Source: Streptosporangium lutulentum
GTDB taxonomy: Bacteria; Actinomycetota; Actinomycetes; Streptosporangiales; Streptosporangiaceae
Assembly (NCBI RefSeq): GCF_030811455.1
Contig: NZ_JAUSQU010000001.1
Coordinates: 2,046,001 to 2,110,000 of the forward strand
Direction: 5' to 3'
Length of the DNA stretch: 64,000 bases
This document shows, one piece after another, positions 6,540 to 15,376 of the stretch. The notes under the pieces are model-generated. The model had not been told where the DNA came from. It saw nothing but the letters and a program-made list of their open reading frames with translations, and did no database searches. The position numbers and the translations under genes are program-made. The stretch's first letter is position 1. Each line of letters opens with the position of its first letter.

Positions 6540-8663
6540 GTGCTCGTCGAAACCCTTCCCGAGCCGGGAGGCGCGGCTGCCACCGGGATGACCGCTCCCG
6601 AAACGGCATACCGCCCGCAGCCGCTGCTGCATGACCTCGTCAGCACCGTTCTGGCCCCGACGACCGCGTTGGGCGACGCCGACGGGCAGATCCGCCCCGC
6701 CGGGGTCCAGGGTCTCTTCCACGCCGACTCAAGAGCATTATCGCAGGTCAAGCTGGAAGTGGACGGACGCGAGCCCGAGGCCGTCGGCTACGCCCCCGAC
6801 GGACCCGGCGGTGCCCGATTCGTCTCGCTGCCGCGGTGGCTGGGCGACCGCCGCGCCGACCCCACGGTGCGGATCAACCGGACCCGTCGGGTCACCCCCG
6901 GCGCCCTGAGCGAGCACGTCGAGATCGTCTCCACCGCCTCGGTGGCCGTGACCGCCGCCGTCACCCTGAAACTGAGCTGCGACTTCGCCCCCATCGAGGT
7001 GGTGAAGTCCGGTGGCGACACCGTCCCCGCCCCCGCCGTGATCAGCGGGCCCGGCGAGCTGTCCTGGCGGTCGGGCCGCATCGGGGTCACCGTGACCGGT
7101 GAGGACGCGAAGGCCGAACCGGGGGAGACGGCGTGGTTGCGATGGGAGGTCACGCTGCCCCCGGGCGGGCGAACCGTGCTGCGCTGGAATGCCGTGATCG
7201 ACGACCCCGAAGCCGTCGTGGTCGCACCCGCCCGCGCCGTCGAGTGGAGCCGTCCCCAGGTCGTCGCCGATCACCGTCTGACGCGGTTGCTGGAACAGTC
7301 GCTCGACGACCTGCGGTCTCTGCGGCTCGCCGAGGCGAGCGCCCCCGGCGACACCTTCCTCGGCGCGGGCGTGCCCTGGTTCCTGACCCTCTTCGGGCGC
7401 GACAGCATCTGGGCCGCCCGCATGCTCCTCCCCCTCGGCACCGAACTGGCCGCGGGCACCCTGCGGGTTCTCGCGCGCCGCCAGGGAACCCGGGTCGACC
7501 CCGACTCGGGCGAGGCGCCCGGCAAGATCATGCACGAGCTGCGGCGGCACGAGTTCGCCCTGCCCGGCAACGACCTGCGCCTGCCGGCCGCCTACTACGG
7601 CACCATCGACGCCACCCCCCTGTGGATCAGCCTGCTCCACGACGCGTGGCGCTGGGGCCTGCCCGAGCACCAGGTGGCGGCGCTGATGCCGTATCTGGAG
7701 GCCGCCCTGGGCTGGCTCGGCGAGCACACGGACGCGGGCGGCGGCGGATTCGTCAAGTATCTCGGCACCCGCGCCCACGGACTGGCCAACCAGGGGTGGA
7801 AGGACTCGGGAGACGCCGTGCGGTTCCGCGACGGGCACCAGGCCGAGCCTCCCATCGCCCTGGTCGAGGTGCAGGGCTACGCCTACCAGGCGGCCCGGCA
7901 CGGGGCGGCGCTGCTGGAGGCGTTCGGGCGCCCCGGCGCGGCGCGCTGGCGCGACCGCGCGGACACCCTGGCCGAGCGGTTCCGCGCCCGCTTCTGGGTG
8001 GACGGCCCGCACGGGAGGTTCCCGGCGCTCGCCCTCGACGGGAACGGTCGCCCCGTGGACGCCCTGACCAGCAACATCGGCCACCTGCTGGGCACCGGCC
8101 TGCTCTCGGACGAGGAGTCGGCCGCGGTCGCCGAGCTGCTGGTCTCGCCCGAGATGGCCGACGGCTTCGGGCTTCGTACGATGTCGTCGCGGGAGGGCGG
8201 GTTCAACCCGATGTCCTACCACTGCGGCTCCATCTGGGCGCACGACACGGCGATCGTGATCGCGGGCCTGGCGCGCGCCGGGTTCGGCGCCCAGGCGGGA
8301 ACCCTCGCCGAGGGGCTGCTCGCGGCGGGGGAGACGTTCGACTACCGGTTGCCGGAACTGTTCGCCGGCGACGCCCGGGGGTCGGTCGGCCGGCCCATGC
8401 CGTACCCGGCCGCCTGCCGTCCGCAGGCGTGGTCCGCCGCCGCCGCGATCACGATCATGCACGCCGCCGTGGGTCTCTACCCCGACGTGCCCGCCGGTCG
8501 CGTGCTGCTGCGGCCTCTCGCCGGAGCGCCGCTCGGCGAGGTGTCCGTGCGGGGACTGCGGGTGGCGGCGAAAGAGGTGGACGTCGCGGTCGACCGGGAC
8601 GGCGCGGTCAGCGTGAGCGGCCTCCCCGCCGGGATCTGCACCGAGCTCGTGGGAAACGGCTGA
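6540..8663 (+). CDS. glycogen-debranching-type alpha-glucosidase (GDE N-terminal plus (alpha/alpha)6 domain)
   Basis: About 707 residues. The first ~215 form the beta-rich debranching-enzyme N-terminal domain (GLFHADSRALSQVKLEVDG equivalent region, RVTPGALSEHVEIVST). The rest is an (alpha/alpha)6 glucosidase barrel with GVPWFLTLFGRDSIWAARML near residue 280, EIxLxE-like acidic clusters and the closing QAWSAAAAITIMHAAVGLYP. No signal peptide, so it acts on glucans inside the cell. GTG at 6540 is preferred because GGAG lies 5 bases upstream; an upstream in-frame start at 6417 would fall inside the promoter and operators. It is divergent from the LacI/ABC operon and shares its operator, suggesting it cleaves the imported oligosaccharide. 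Confidence 0.87.
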   Translation: MLVETLPEPGGAAATGMTAPETAYRPQPLLHDLVSTVLAPTTALGDADGQIRPAGVQGLFHADSRALSQVKLEVDGREPEAVGYAPDGPGGARFVSLPRWLGDRRADPTVRINRTRRVTPGALSEHVEIVSTASVAVTAAVTLKLSCDFAPIEVVKSGGDTVPAPAVISGPGELSWRSGRIGVTVTGEDAKAEPGETAWLRWEVTLPPGGRTVLRWNAVIDDPEAVVVAPARAVEWSRPQVVADHRLTRLLEQSLDDLRSLRLAEASAPGDTFLGAGVPWFLTLFGRDSIWAARMLLPLGTELAAGTLRVLARRQGTRVDPDSGEAPGKIMHELRRHEFALPGNDLRLPAAYYGTIDATPLWISLLHDAWRWGLPEHQVAALMPYLEAALGWLGEHTDAGGGGFVKYLGTRAHGLANQGWKDSGDAVRFRDGHQAEPPIALVEVQGYAYQAARHGAALLEAFGRPGAARWRDRADTLAERFRARFWVDGPHGRFPALALDGNGRPVDALTSNIGHLLGTGLLSDEESAAVAELLVSPEMADGFGLRTMSSREGGFNPMSYHCGSIWAHDTAIVIAGLARAGFGAQAGTLAEGLLAAGETFDYRLPELFAGDARGSVGRPMPYPAACRPQAWSAAAAITIMHAAVGLYPDVPAGRVLLRPLAGAPLGEVSVRGLRVAAKEVDVAVDRDGAVSVSGLPAGICTELVGNG

Positions 8664-8819
8664 TCTCCCGCGGACGCCACGTGGCGGTCGTGAGCCCCTG
8701 ATCCGTCGGAGCCGGTCGATTCCTCCTGATGGTATTTTGCGCTCGAAGGCTCACCCGTGCCTTTCCGGACGAGACGTGCGCCGTACCCGGCCTGCCAGGA
8801 CGACGCACCAGGAGGCCTC

Positions 8820-9701
8820 ATGGATTCGAGCGCATCGTTGACCGGCTTCACCTCCGAGGGTCCCCGGCCCCGCGCGCTGGACGTCAGGTGGATCCACGGC
8901 TCGGAGTCGGCGAAGCACAACACCGACCCCGACATCCAGGTGCACGCCTACGACTCCCGCACATTCATCCTGCGGCAGAACATGGCGGTCAACTACGAGG
9001 CGCCGTTCATGTTCCTGCTGTTCGGCGACGCCCGGGCCGTACTCATCGACACCGGTGCCACCGAGTCCGCCGAGTTCTTCCCCCTGCGCCGGGTCGTCGA
9101 CGAACTGGTCGAGCGCCGGCTCGGCGACCATCCCCGGGACGGCTACGAACTGCTCGTCCTCCACACGCATCCCCACGGCGACCACGTCGCGGGCGACGGT
9201 CAGTTCGCCGGCCGCCCCGGCACCGTCGTCGTGGACGCGAAGCTGGAGAGCGCCTGGGCGTATTTCGGGTTCGGCGACGATCCCGGCCGGGTGGCCCGGG
9301 TCGACCTCGGCGGCCGGGTGCTGGAGTGCTTCGCCGGCCCCGGGCACCATGAGGCGGCCGTCACGTTCTACGACCCCCACACCGGATTCCTGCTCACCGG
9401 GGACACGGTCTATCCGGGCCGGCTGTACGTCCAGGACTGGGCCGCCTTCGGCCGCACCGTCGATCGCCTGATCGAGTTCGCCGGTACCCGGCCGGTCACC
9501 CACGTCCTCGGCTGCCATATCGAGATGACCGGCCGGCCGGGGGAGGACTACCCCGTCTTCACCACCTACCAGCCCGACGAGCCGCCTCTGCAGATGACGG
9601 TGGGCCAGTTGCTGGACGTTCGCAAGGCGATCGACGAGGTCGGAGACCGGCCCGGCCGGCACGTCTTCCCCGACTTCGTCATCTGCCGCAGGGACGGGTA
9701 A
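8820..9701 (+). CDS. metallo-beta-lactamase-fold hydrolase
   Basis: A 293-residue MBL-fold protein. The zinc motif HTHPHGDHVAGD (about residues 116-127) supplies the HxHxDH ligands, followed by GPGHHEAAVTFYD and LLTGDTVYPG, where later His and Asp ligands sit, and a final conserved His in VLGCHIEM. No signal peptide. Start ATG at 8820 has GGAGG 4 bases upstream. The physiological substrate cannot be told; hydrolysis of thioesters, esters or lactams are all possible. It follows the debranching enzyme by 156 bases in the same direction and ends at a strong terminator. Confidence 0.88.
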   Translation: MDSSASLTGFTSEGPRPRALDVRWIHGSESAKHNTDPDIQVHAYDSRTFILRQNMAVNYEAPFMFLLFGDARAVLIDTGATESAEFFPLRRVVDELVERRLGDHPRDGYELLVLHTHPHGDHVAGDGQFAGRPGTVVVDAKLESAWAYFGFGDDPGRVARVDLGGRVLECFAGPGHHEAAVTFYDPHTGFLLTGDTVYPGRLYVQDWAAFGRTVDRLIEFAGTRPVTHVLGCHIEMTGRPGEDYPVFTTYQPDEPPLQMTVGQLLDVRKAIDEVGDRPGRHVFPDFVICRRDG

Positions 9702-9759
9702 GCGGAACGCGCGCAGGATCATCCGGGTCAAAACCCGAAAAAGGGCGATGAGAAGACGC

Positions 9760-9791
9760 GGCGGCCGCCGGTCCGAAGACCGGCGGCCGCC
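9760..9791. terminator. bidirectional terminator between MBL hydrolase and carboxypeptidase
   Basis: Perfect 14-base-pair stem, GGCGGCCGCCGGTC (9760-9773) and GACCGGCGGCCGCC (9778-9791), with a CGAA loop. It is followed on the plus strand by TGTTCGTTCTC, and on the minus strand the stretch around 9731-9743 gives T-rich RNA. It separates two convergent genes. Confidence 0.88.
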
Positions 9792-9810
9792 TGTTCGTTC
9801 TCAGTGCGAA

Positions 9811-12261
9811 CTACCGCACCTTGCGAACCTCGACCTTTTCCTGCTTGTAGTTGTTGCTGTTGCCGTTCGGCTTGTAGTTGTTCTCCACGTTGCTGGCGAT
9901 GTCGATCGAGAACCAGCGAACCTGGGTGCTCTTGTTGACCGTGAGCTGCTGCGATCCCTCACGCATCCCCGAGGAGACGAGCTTGGGGGAGCTCAGCGTC
10001 GGCCGGCTGCCGTCCAGCGTGTAGTAGATGTTCGCCGGCTCGTTGACCGAGAAGGTGAACGTGGCCGAGGTGTCGGTCCGGCCGGTCACCTCCAGCTTCG
10101 ACTTGGGAGCCTTGTCGTCGGCGGAGAAGGCCAGGGCGGTCTCGAGGATGCCGATCTGGCCGGAGGCGAACTCCATCGCCTCCTCGTGACCCTCGGCGAA
10201 GTCCGGCTGGAAGCCGACGGCCTGGAACTGCTTGGTCTCCGGGTTGTAGAGGTCGGCGCCGACCTCGAAGTCCCAGCCCATGATGCCGCGGTTGAACCAG
10301 TGCTCGTCGGCGCTGTTACCGGCCGCCGAGTACAGAACGTCCGGGACCGGACCGGTGCGCCCGGGCCAGATCGCCGTACCGCGGTAGGACTGCACCGCGG
10401 AGAGGATGTGGCTGGAGGCGTCCCAGAAGAAGTTCTCCGTGCCGTAGTCGACCCGCGGCAGCAGCTCGCGCCCGGCGGCCTTGTAGGCACCCGGAGGCCA
10501 CATGAAGTAGCCGCCGTAGGAGTGCGTGTTCATCGCGAACTTGATGTTCGGGTACTTCTCGGTGAGCCAGACCTCGTTCTTCGCCTCCGGCTCGGACAGC
10601 TCGGCCGGGCCGGCGAACGTGCCGCTGGTGCAGCTCGTCGTCGAGGCGCCGTCGTATCCGTCGAAGGCGGAGCCGACGGTGAAGTTGCGGTTCAGGTCCA
10701 CGCCCCAGGAGTTACGCGATCCCGGGTCCCCGGAGGTGGCGGGGCAGTGGTTGGTCATGTTCTTGCGCTGCATGTTGTAGTCGTAGAAGCTGTAGTGCCC
10801 GCCGTCGGGGTTGACCACCGGCATGATGAAGATGTCGAGGTTGTCGACCAGCTTCCGGGTCTGCGCGTCGCGAGAGTAGTTGCGCAGAAGCCGCTCGGCG
10901 GTCTCCGTGCAGACCAGCGGGGTGACCCACTCGCGGGCGTGCTCCTGGCAGTAGAGGTACACACCGACCTTGGAGCCGTCGCGCTTCTTGCCGATGCGCA
11001 GCACCTTCTGCTGGAACGGCGCGCGCGAGACGGTCGCCGGTGCCTTCAGGTTGTCGCTCAGCTTCGTCGCCGTCGCCGCGGCGACCACGCCCCCACCCGC
11101 GTTGCCGCGGTAGGTGGAGGCGGTCAGCAGCGCCGACGCCGCGGCGTCCGCGCCGAGCGCGTCCACCACCTGACGGGAGGTGCTGCTGATCGCGGCGGAC
11201 TCGTTCGTGGCCAGGCTGACCACGACGTCCTTGCCGGTGACCTTCACGGAGAGCGGGCTGGAGGCGACGTCCGGCTTCACCAGCGCCACGCTGAGGTCGT
11301 TGCCGCCTTCGGAGCCGTACGCCTTGGAGGTCACGTAGAACGTGCTCGCCGCGGCGGTGCCGAACTGCGCCTGAGCCGCCCGGCGGTAGCCGTTCGTCTT
11401 GTTGGGCAGGTCGACGATCTCCGAGATCTGCGGGAACTGCCTGGCGAGGGAGGTGATCCGGCCGGTGAGCTCGGTCGGGTCCATATAGTGGTCGACGAAG
11501 TCCGAGACGTAGTGCTTGTTCGGAGCCTTGCGCTTGTCACCCAGCCACTTGGTGACCGGAACCGTGATCGAGGTGCCGTGGTTGCTCGTGATCGTGACCG
11601 TGGTGGGGGTCCCGGCAACCGTCACCGGAGAGTTGAACCGGTGGTACATGTACTGGCCCGCGTCGGTGAACCGCGACATCGTCGCGGTGCCACCGGAGTC
11701 CGGGGCGGTCTTGCGGCCGCTGTCCCAGGTGGCGGTGAGCACGGTCTCCGCGTCGGTCGCGCTCGACTTGACCTCCACCGACAGGAAGCGCTGGTTGTCG
11801 GTGCTGTCGAACCACTCGGCGCGCAGCGGGGTCAGCTTGTCGGCCTCGCCCGCCACCGCGGCGGCCAGCGACTGAGCCGCCTGCCGCTCGGCCTTGTTCT
11901 CGGCGAGATCGGTCTGGTCGGAGATGGCGCCGCGCACGTCGAATCCCAGGTCACGCAGATCCTGCGCCTCCTGGGGGCTGAGTACGGCGTGCACCTCGAT
12001 TCCGTCGGCGACGTCCTTCTTGTACTCCGCCAGGTCGATACCCATGGAGTTGAGAACGTCCAGGCGGGCCTGGTCGGGAACGACGATGCGCAGCAGGGCG
12101 ACACCGTTCTGAGTCGTGCTGGACTGCCGGTCGGGTGCGACCTCGCTGGACGAGGGCGCCGGGTCGGCGAGCACGGGGAGCGTGTTGAACGTGAGGACAA
12201 TGGGTAGGACGAGTGCGGCCGCGACACGGCCGGCTCTCCTGCCACTGTGAGAACTCCTCAA
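9811..12261 (-). CDS. secreted M14 zinc carboxypeptidase with long pro-region and C-terminal domain
   Basis: An 816-residue exported metallopeptidase. Residues 1-33 are a Sec signal peptide ending near VLADPA. The M14 domain carries zinc ligands in CQEHARE (His ~441, Glu ~444) and NTHSYGG (His ~578), and the catalytic Glu in WDFEVGAD (~665); VDLNRNF is the usual substrate-pocket block. A large N-terminal segment (~34-300) is probably pro-region. The C-terminus (~716-790) has IYYTLDGSRPT, typical of a chitobiase/FN3-like accessory domain. The start appears to be TTG at 12261 with GGAGG 6 bases upstream. It likely removes C-terminal residues from extracellular peptides. Confidence 0.92.
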   Translation of the reverse strand: MRSSHSGRRAGRVAAALVLPIVLTFNTLPVLADPAPSSSEVAPDRQSSTTQNGVALLRIVVPDQARLDVLNSMGIDLAEYKKDVADGIEVHAVLSPQEAQDLRDLGFDVRGAISDQTDLAENKAERQAAQSLAAAVAGEADKLTPLRAEWFDSTDNQRFLSVEVKSSATDAETVLTATWDSGRKTAPDSGGTATMSRFTDAGQYMYHRFNSPVTVAGTPTTVTITSNHGTSITVPVTKWLGDKRKAPNKHYVSDFVDHYMDPTELTGRITSLARQFPQISEIVDLPNKTNGYRRAAQAQFGTAAASTFYVTSKAYGSEGGNDLSVALVKPDVASSPLSVKVTGKDVVVSLATNESAAISSTSRQVVDALGADAAASALLTASTYRGNAGGGVVAAATATKLSDNLKAPATVSRAPFQQKVLRIGKKRDGSKVGVYLYCQEHAREWVTPLVCTETAERLLRNYSRDAQTRKLVDNLDIFIMPVVNPDGGHYSFYDYNMQRKNMTNHCPATSGDPGSRNSWGVDLNRNFTVGSAFDGYDGASTTSCTSGTFAGPAELSEPEAKNEVWLTEKYPNIKFAMNTHSYGGYFMWPPGAYKAAGRELLPRVDYGTENFFWDASSHILSAVQSYRGTAIWPGRTGPVPDVLYSAAGNSADEHWFNRGIMGWDFEVGADLYNPETKQFQAVGFQPDFAEGHEEAMEFASGQIGILETALAFSADDKAPKSKLEVTGRTDTSATFTFSVNEPANIYYTLDGSRPTLSSPKLVSSGMREGSQQLTVNKSTQVRWFSIDIASNVENNYKPNGNSNNYKQEKVEVRKVR

Positions 12262-12475
12262 AAGATTCCTCCAGTTGGCGTGCTTGGCCGGAGCGGGGGC
12301 ATTCCGGCAGGAAACACGCAGACGGTGCAGTCTTGATCAGGAAGTGAATATTCGTCAAGACCTAAACCGGTGTATGTATACAACCGAATCCAATGATCAC
12401 TCTTGGTGAATGGATCGCTTCGTTTCGCGGCACGGAACCGCGGGCTTCGCCCGTGAGGCTCCGGACTTTTCCTTC

Positions 12476-12498
12476 CGGGCAGCGTGTCGCGCTGCCCG
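12476..12498 (-). terminator. hairpin terminator after the VOC gene
   Basis: CGGGCAGCG (12476-12484) and CGCTGCCCG (12490-12498) form a 9-base stem with a 5-base loop directly past the VOC stop codon at 12502. A second small hairpin, CGGGC-TTC-GCCCG, lies at 12441-12453. The remaining 12262-12475 is the promoter side of the carboxypeptidase; I see TTGACG near 12355 on the minus strand but no convincing -10. Confidence 0.6.
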
Positions 12499-12501
12499 TT
12501 C

Positions 12502-12933
12502 TCACTCGGGGCGGCGGCTTCCATCCGGTGTCGCGGGAGCGATGAGCTCGACCTCGAATCCGTCGACGTCCTCCAGGTAGGCGGCGTAGTGGTGCTCGCC
12601 GCCGGCGTGGGGGTGACGCTCGGGAAACAGCAGGGTCCAGCCGTGCCGCGGCGCGTGCTCGGCCAGGGTGTCGACCATGTCCCGGCTCTCGACATGGAAG
12701 GCGAGGTGGTTCAGCCCGGGACGGCGCCGCTCGTGTTCGCCGGCGCTGAGGTCGGGCGACTGCTCGAAGACCAGATAGGTGGAGCCGAGCCGCCAGCTAC
12801 GCCCGTCGCTCCAGTTCTGGAAGAGGACATAGCCCAGCTCGCCCAGCAGCCATCCCCAACTGGCGATGGCTCGCGGAAGGTCGGGCACCCAGAGCTCGAC
12901 ATGATGCAGCGTTCCCGTGGTCGCCTCGCTCAT
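12502..12933 (-). CDS. VOC/glyoxalase-fold protein
   Basis: A 143-residue single VOC module pair: LHHVELWVPDLPRAIASWGW opens the first beta-alpha-beta-beta unit, and NHLAFHVESRDMVDTLAEH opens the second, ending with YLEDVDGFEVELIAP. The His near the N-terminus, the NHLAFHV His and the final Glu of FEVEL are at metal-ligand positions of glyoxalase/dioxygenase relatives. ATG at 12933 has AAGGAAG upstream; a longer frame to 13023 lacks a good start. Substrate unknown; candidates include glyoxalase, dioxygenase or antibiotic-binding roles. Confidence 0.82.
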   Translation of the reverse strand: MSEATTGTLHHVELWVPDLPRAIASWGWLLGELGYVLFQNWSDGRSWRLGSTYLVFEQSPDLSAGEHERRRPGLNHLAFHVESRDMVDTLAEHAPRHGWTLLFPERHPHAGGEHHYAAYLEDVDGFEVELIAPATPDGSRRPE

Positions 12934-13110
12934 GCCGCGCTTCCTTTCCGAGTGCCCTGCCGGGGTGTCGCGTTCGGACCGGTTTCGTCCACTCGGAACC
13001 CGCGGCCGGCGCCGAGCGCGCATCGGACATCACCGGGCTACGACACTCGAACACCCATTCACATATGGAGGTGCAAGGGTAGCAGGCACTCAGATAGGAG
13101 CAACCCCGCG

Positions 13111-13148
13111 AAAAACACCCGCACCGGCGCCGAGGCGGCCAGGTGCGG
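13111..13148 (-). terminator. intrinsic terminator after the GDPD gene
   Basis: On the minus strand CCGCACC (13148-13142) pairs with GGTGCGG (13125-13119), with further GC pairing inside, followed by GTGTTTTT (A-run at 13111-13115 on the plus strand). It lies about 80 bases past the GDPD stop at 13229. The remainder of 12934-13228 holds the VOC upstream region and no gene. Confidence 0.7.
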
Positions 13149-13228
13149 ATGTTCGCGGAGCGGTGCGGTGGAGCTTCACGGCGCCGTGTGCGGAGCGGCC
13201 CACAGGCGACGCCGGGTGCTTCGCGCCT

Positions 13229-14017
13229 CTACGGTTCGCATGCTTCCCGGGACCAGGCCAGATAGGCGGACGTCTCGTTGGTGATGACGCGGTCGACTCC
13301 GTAACTCGCCAGCCGTTCCCACGTGCTCGGGTCGTCGGGTGTCCACGCGTAGACGGCCACGCCGTGGTCGAGGTATTCGCGGGTCAGTTCCCTGGTCAGC
13401 CTGTCGTACCTGACCCCCGCGAAGGAGAACTTCCTGGCGAGTGTGAGCGGCGGTGCGGTCGTCGTCAGCAGGCCTTTACGGGCGGGGACGGATGTGACGG
13501 CTTTCAGGGCCGGCAGGGAGAACGACATCAGGCTCGCCCACCTGTAGGCGTCGAACCGGTGATAGTCCCTTTTCAGGGAACGCAGGTCCTGAGCGTCGGG
13601 TACCGCCTTGAGCTCGACCAGAACCTCCTCGGCTCTGCCCCTGGCGAGCGTGAAGGCTTCGGACAGGGTCGGCGGGCGTTGACCGTCCGTGGTGCGGAGT
13701 CTGCGAAACTGCGCCAGTGTCATGCCGGAGATCCGGCCCGTGCCCGTCGTGGTCCTGTCGACCAGGGCGTCGTGCATCAGCACCGGATGGTGGTCCCTGG
13801 TGAAATGTACGTCGAACTCGACCTGCTCGGAGCCCGCGTCGAGCGCCTGATCGAGCGCCTTGACGGTGTTCTCCACTCCTTTGACCCAATAGCCCCGGTG
13901 GGACACGATGCCGGGCGTCGAACAACGGGACGGATCCGGCAGGGCGACACCGTGGGCTTCCCCCGTTCCGCCCACCGCCAGGACCGACAGCAACGAGATC
14001 TTCGCGGTCCTTCGCAC
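13229..14017 (-). CDS. secreted glycerophosphodiester phosphodiesterase
   Basis: About 262 residues with an N-terminal export signal (MRRTAKISLLSVLAVGG) and a GDPD TIM barrel. IVSHRGYWVKGVENTVKAL carries the catalytic HRG and the ENT Glu; FDVHFTRDHHPVLMHD carries the EFD-like acidic pair (here FDVH) and the second catalytic His; LVELK is the late conserved block. It hydrolyses glycerophosphodiesters, releasing glycerol phosphate outside the cell. GTG at 14017 is chosen because the signal peptide begins there, though no good ribosome site is seen; the frame is open much further upstream only as a shadow of the SH3 gene. Confidence 0.84.
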   Translation of the reverse strand: MRRTAKISLLSVLAVGGTGEAHGVALPDPSRCSTPGIVSHRGYWVKGVENTVKALDQALDAGSEQVEFDVHFTRDHHPVLMHDALVDRTTTGTGRISGMTLAQFRRLRTTDGQRPPTLSEAFTLARGRAEEVLVELKAVPDAQDLRSLKRDYHRFDAYRWASLMSFSLPALKAVTSVPARKGLLTTTAPPLTLARKFSFAGVRYDRLTRELTREYLDHGVAVYAWTPDDPSTWERLASYGVDRVITNETSAYLAWSREACEP

Positions 14018-14160
14018 CCACGGGGTGAGGGTCGATGCCGGTCCGGCCTTCGGAATTCGATGACGACGGTCGATGCCCCGCCTCCGTGCGTCGCATGTCT
14101 GAGATTTCCCGCCCCCGGCCGGTGGAGTTCGCCGAGGGCCGGGAGCGGGCCACCCCACGA

Positions 14161-14655
14161 CTACTTCCCGGTCACTTTCCGTAGGTATTTGGCGGAGGCC
14201 CAGCCGGGTTTGCCTTGGGAGGAGTTGACCGCCACCCAGCCGTTGGTGGGTTGGCACGCGCCGGCGAAGCGTCCGTCGGACACCTTGAGCTTGCCGACAA
14301 GGGAGGAGTGACGTGCGGCGGACGAGCGGACGTTGAGGAAGCCGTTCGCCCGCATGTGCGCGACCCGGTAGGTACACGAGAGGGCAGGGCGGCTCTCCGT
14401 GCCGGAGGAGGGAGCGTCCTTCGTTTTCCGTAGGTATTCGCCGGAGGCCCAGCCGGGTTTGCCTCGGGAGGAGTTGACCGCCACCCAGCCGTTGGTGGGC
14501 CGGCACGCGCCGGCGAAGCGTCCGTCGGACACCTTGAGCTTGCCGACGCGGTGAGAGCGCAGGGCGGCGGACGAGCGGACGTTGAGGAAGCTGTTCGCCC
14601 GCACGTGCGCGACCCGGTAGGAACAGGTGAGCGCGGGACGGCTCTCAGTGCCGGA
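14161..14655 (-). repeat. intragenic 249-bp tandem duplication
   Basis: The two SH3 units are also direct repeats at the DNA level with a 249-base period; for example GTAGGTATT occurs at 14181 and again at 14430. The high identity points to a recent duplication or ongoing gene conversion. Confidence 0.85.
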
Positions 14656-14757
14656 GGGCAGGGGCTGGGGGGCGGCTTTGGCCGGCGTGCCGAAGGACAC
14701 GAACCAGGCTGTGATGACAAATAAGGTCAATGTGGTCGGGATTTGTTTTTCGAGCAC
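14161..14757 (-). CDS. secreted protein with two tandem SH3-like domains
   Basis: 198 residues: a Sec signal peptide (1-28, ending TPAKAA), then two near-identical 83-residue units at about 35-117 and 118-198. Each contains YRVAH.RAN.FLNVRSSAA and VGKLKVSDGRFAGAC.PTNGWVAVNSS, a bacterial SH3 pattern as in peptidoglycan-binding or wall-targeting proteins. Each unit has two Cys, which could form a disulphide. No catalytic domain is attached, so it may bind cell wall or another secreted protein. Start is GTG at 14757 with GGGAG 5 bases upstream. Confidence 0.8.
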   Translation of the reverse strand: MLEKQIPTTLTLFVITAWFVSFGTPAKAAPQPLPSGTESRPALTCSYRVAHVRANSFLNVRSSAALRSHRVGKLKVSDGRFAGACRPTNGWVAVNSSRGKPGWASGEYLRKTKDAPSSGTESRPALSCTYRVAHMRANGFLNVRSSAARHSSLVGKLKVSDGRFAGACQPTNGWVAVNSSQGKPGWASAKYLRKVTGK

Positions 14758-15376
14758 GATGACTCCCTTCGATTCGCATCACGTCCGCTTGGTGAAGCTC
14801 CCGGACGGTCAAGTCTCGGCGCTTGACCTGTGATGCTTACGCAAAGTAGATCTCCGATTACTTGTCGTATAAACACCTGAACACTCGCTCAAGTATCTTT
14901 TACCAATGGAAGGTTCGGATGCATGTCCGGGGGCTGTCGAATGGGGGCGGGGAAAGATGGTGATTGATTTGGAATTATCCCTGGGCTGAAATCGTGGATT
15001 TGGTGGACTCCGTAGGATATGGGCCCTGGTTCCGCATAGTGGCCTTTTTTCTCATCCCTATATTTTTGAATCAAATATCTGGAAAGTCCGAATTGTGGAT
15101 ATGTCACCCATGGTGGATAAAGGTGAACGATGTATGCATCGCTCCATAAGAGTGAGCTTGAGAGCTGAACATTAAGTTCCGTGCAAATCTCTGCCGCGCC
15201 GCCGCTGTCGCAGGGTTGGCGGAGTCGGCCAGTCAAGGTGTCGGTCGAGATCGCTTGGGTGACAATCCATGGAAAACGGCGCAAATTCCCGCCTTGGTGA
15301 TTGACCGAATGCGCGTCGTCGAGGATTTTACTTGTATGGGATCTGGCAATAAGTAAATGCGTTATCTACGCTTCGT
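14758..15376. other. AT-rich gene-poor stretch
   Basis: Roughly 620 bases with visibly lower GC than the surroundings; 15061-15120 is about 37% GC by eye. Small open frames exist on both strands (for example 14964-15149 plus, 14889-15284 minus), but neither has a ribosome site, recognisable domain or the GC-rich third positions of neighbouring genes. I see no firm gene here. It includes the upstream region of the SH3 gene and of the ArsR gene. It may be a remnant of foreign DNA. Confidence 0.55.

Noticed and set aside
8675-8686. Palindrome CGCCACGTGGCG after the debranching-enzyme stop
   Set aside because: It has no loop for an RNA hairpin and no T-run; as an operator it would need a promoter that I cannot see clearly.
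12351-12390. TGTATACA-type palindrome upstream of the carboxypeptidase
   Set aside because: Eight bases only, not placed well against a -35/-10 pair, and no adjacent regulator.
14964-15149. 61-codon plus-strand frame with a hydrophobic segment
   Set aside because: Tempting as a small membrane peptide but has no start signal and sits in low-GC DNA where chance hydrophobic runs are common.
14889-15284. 131-codon minus-strand frame in the AT-rich island
   Set aside because: No ribosome site, no domain, no third-position GC bias, and no conserved-looking segment.
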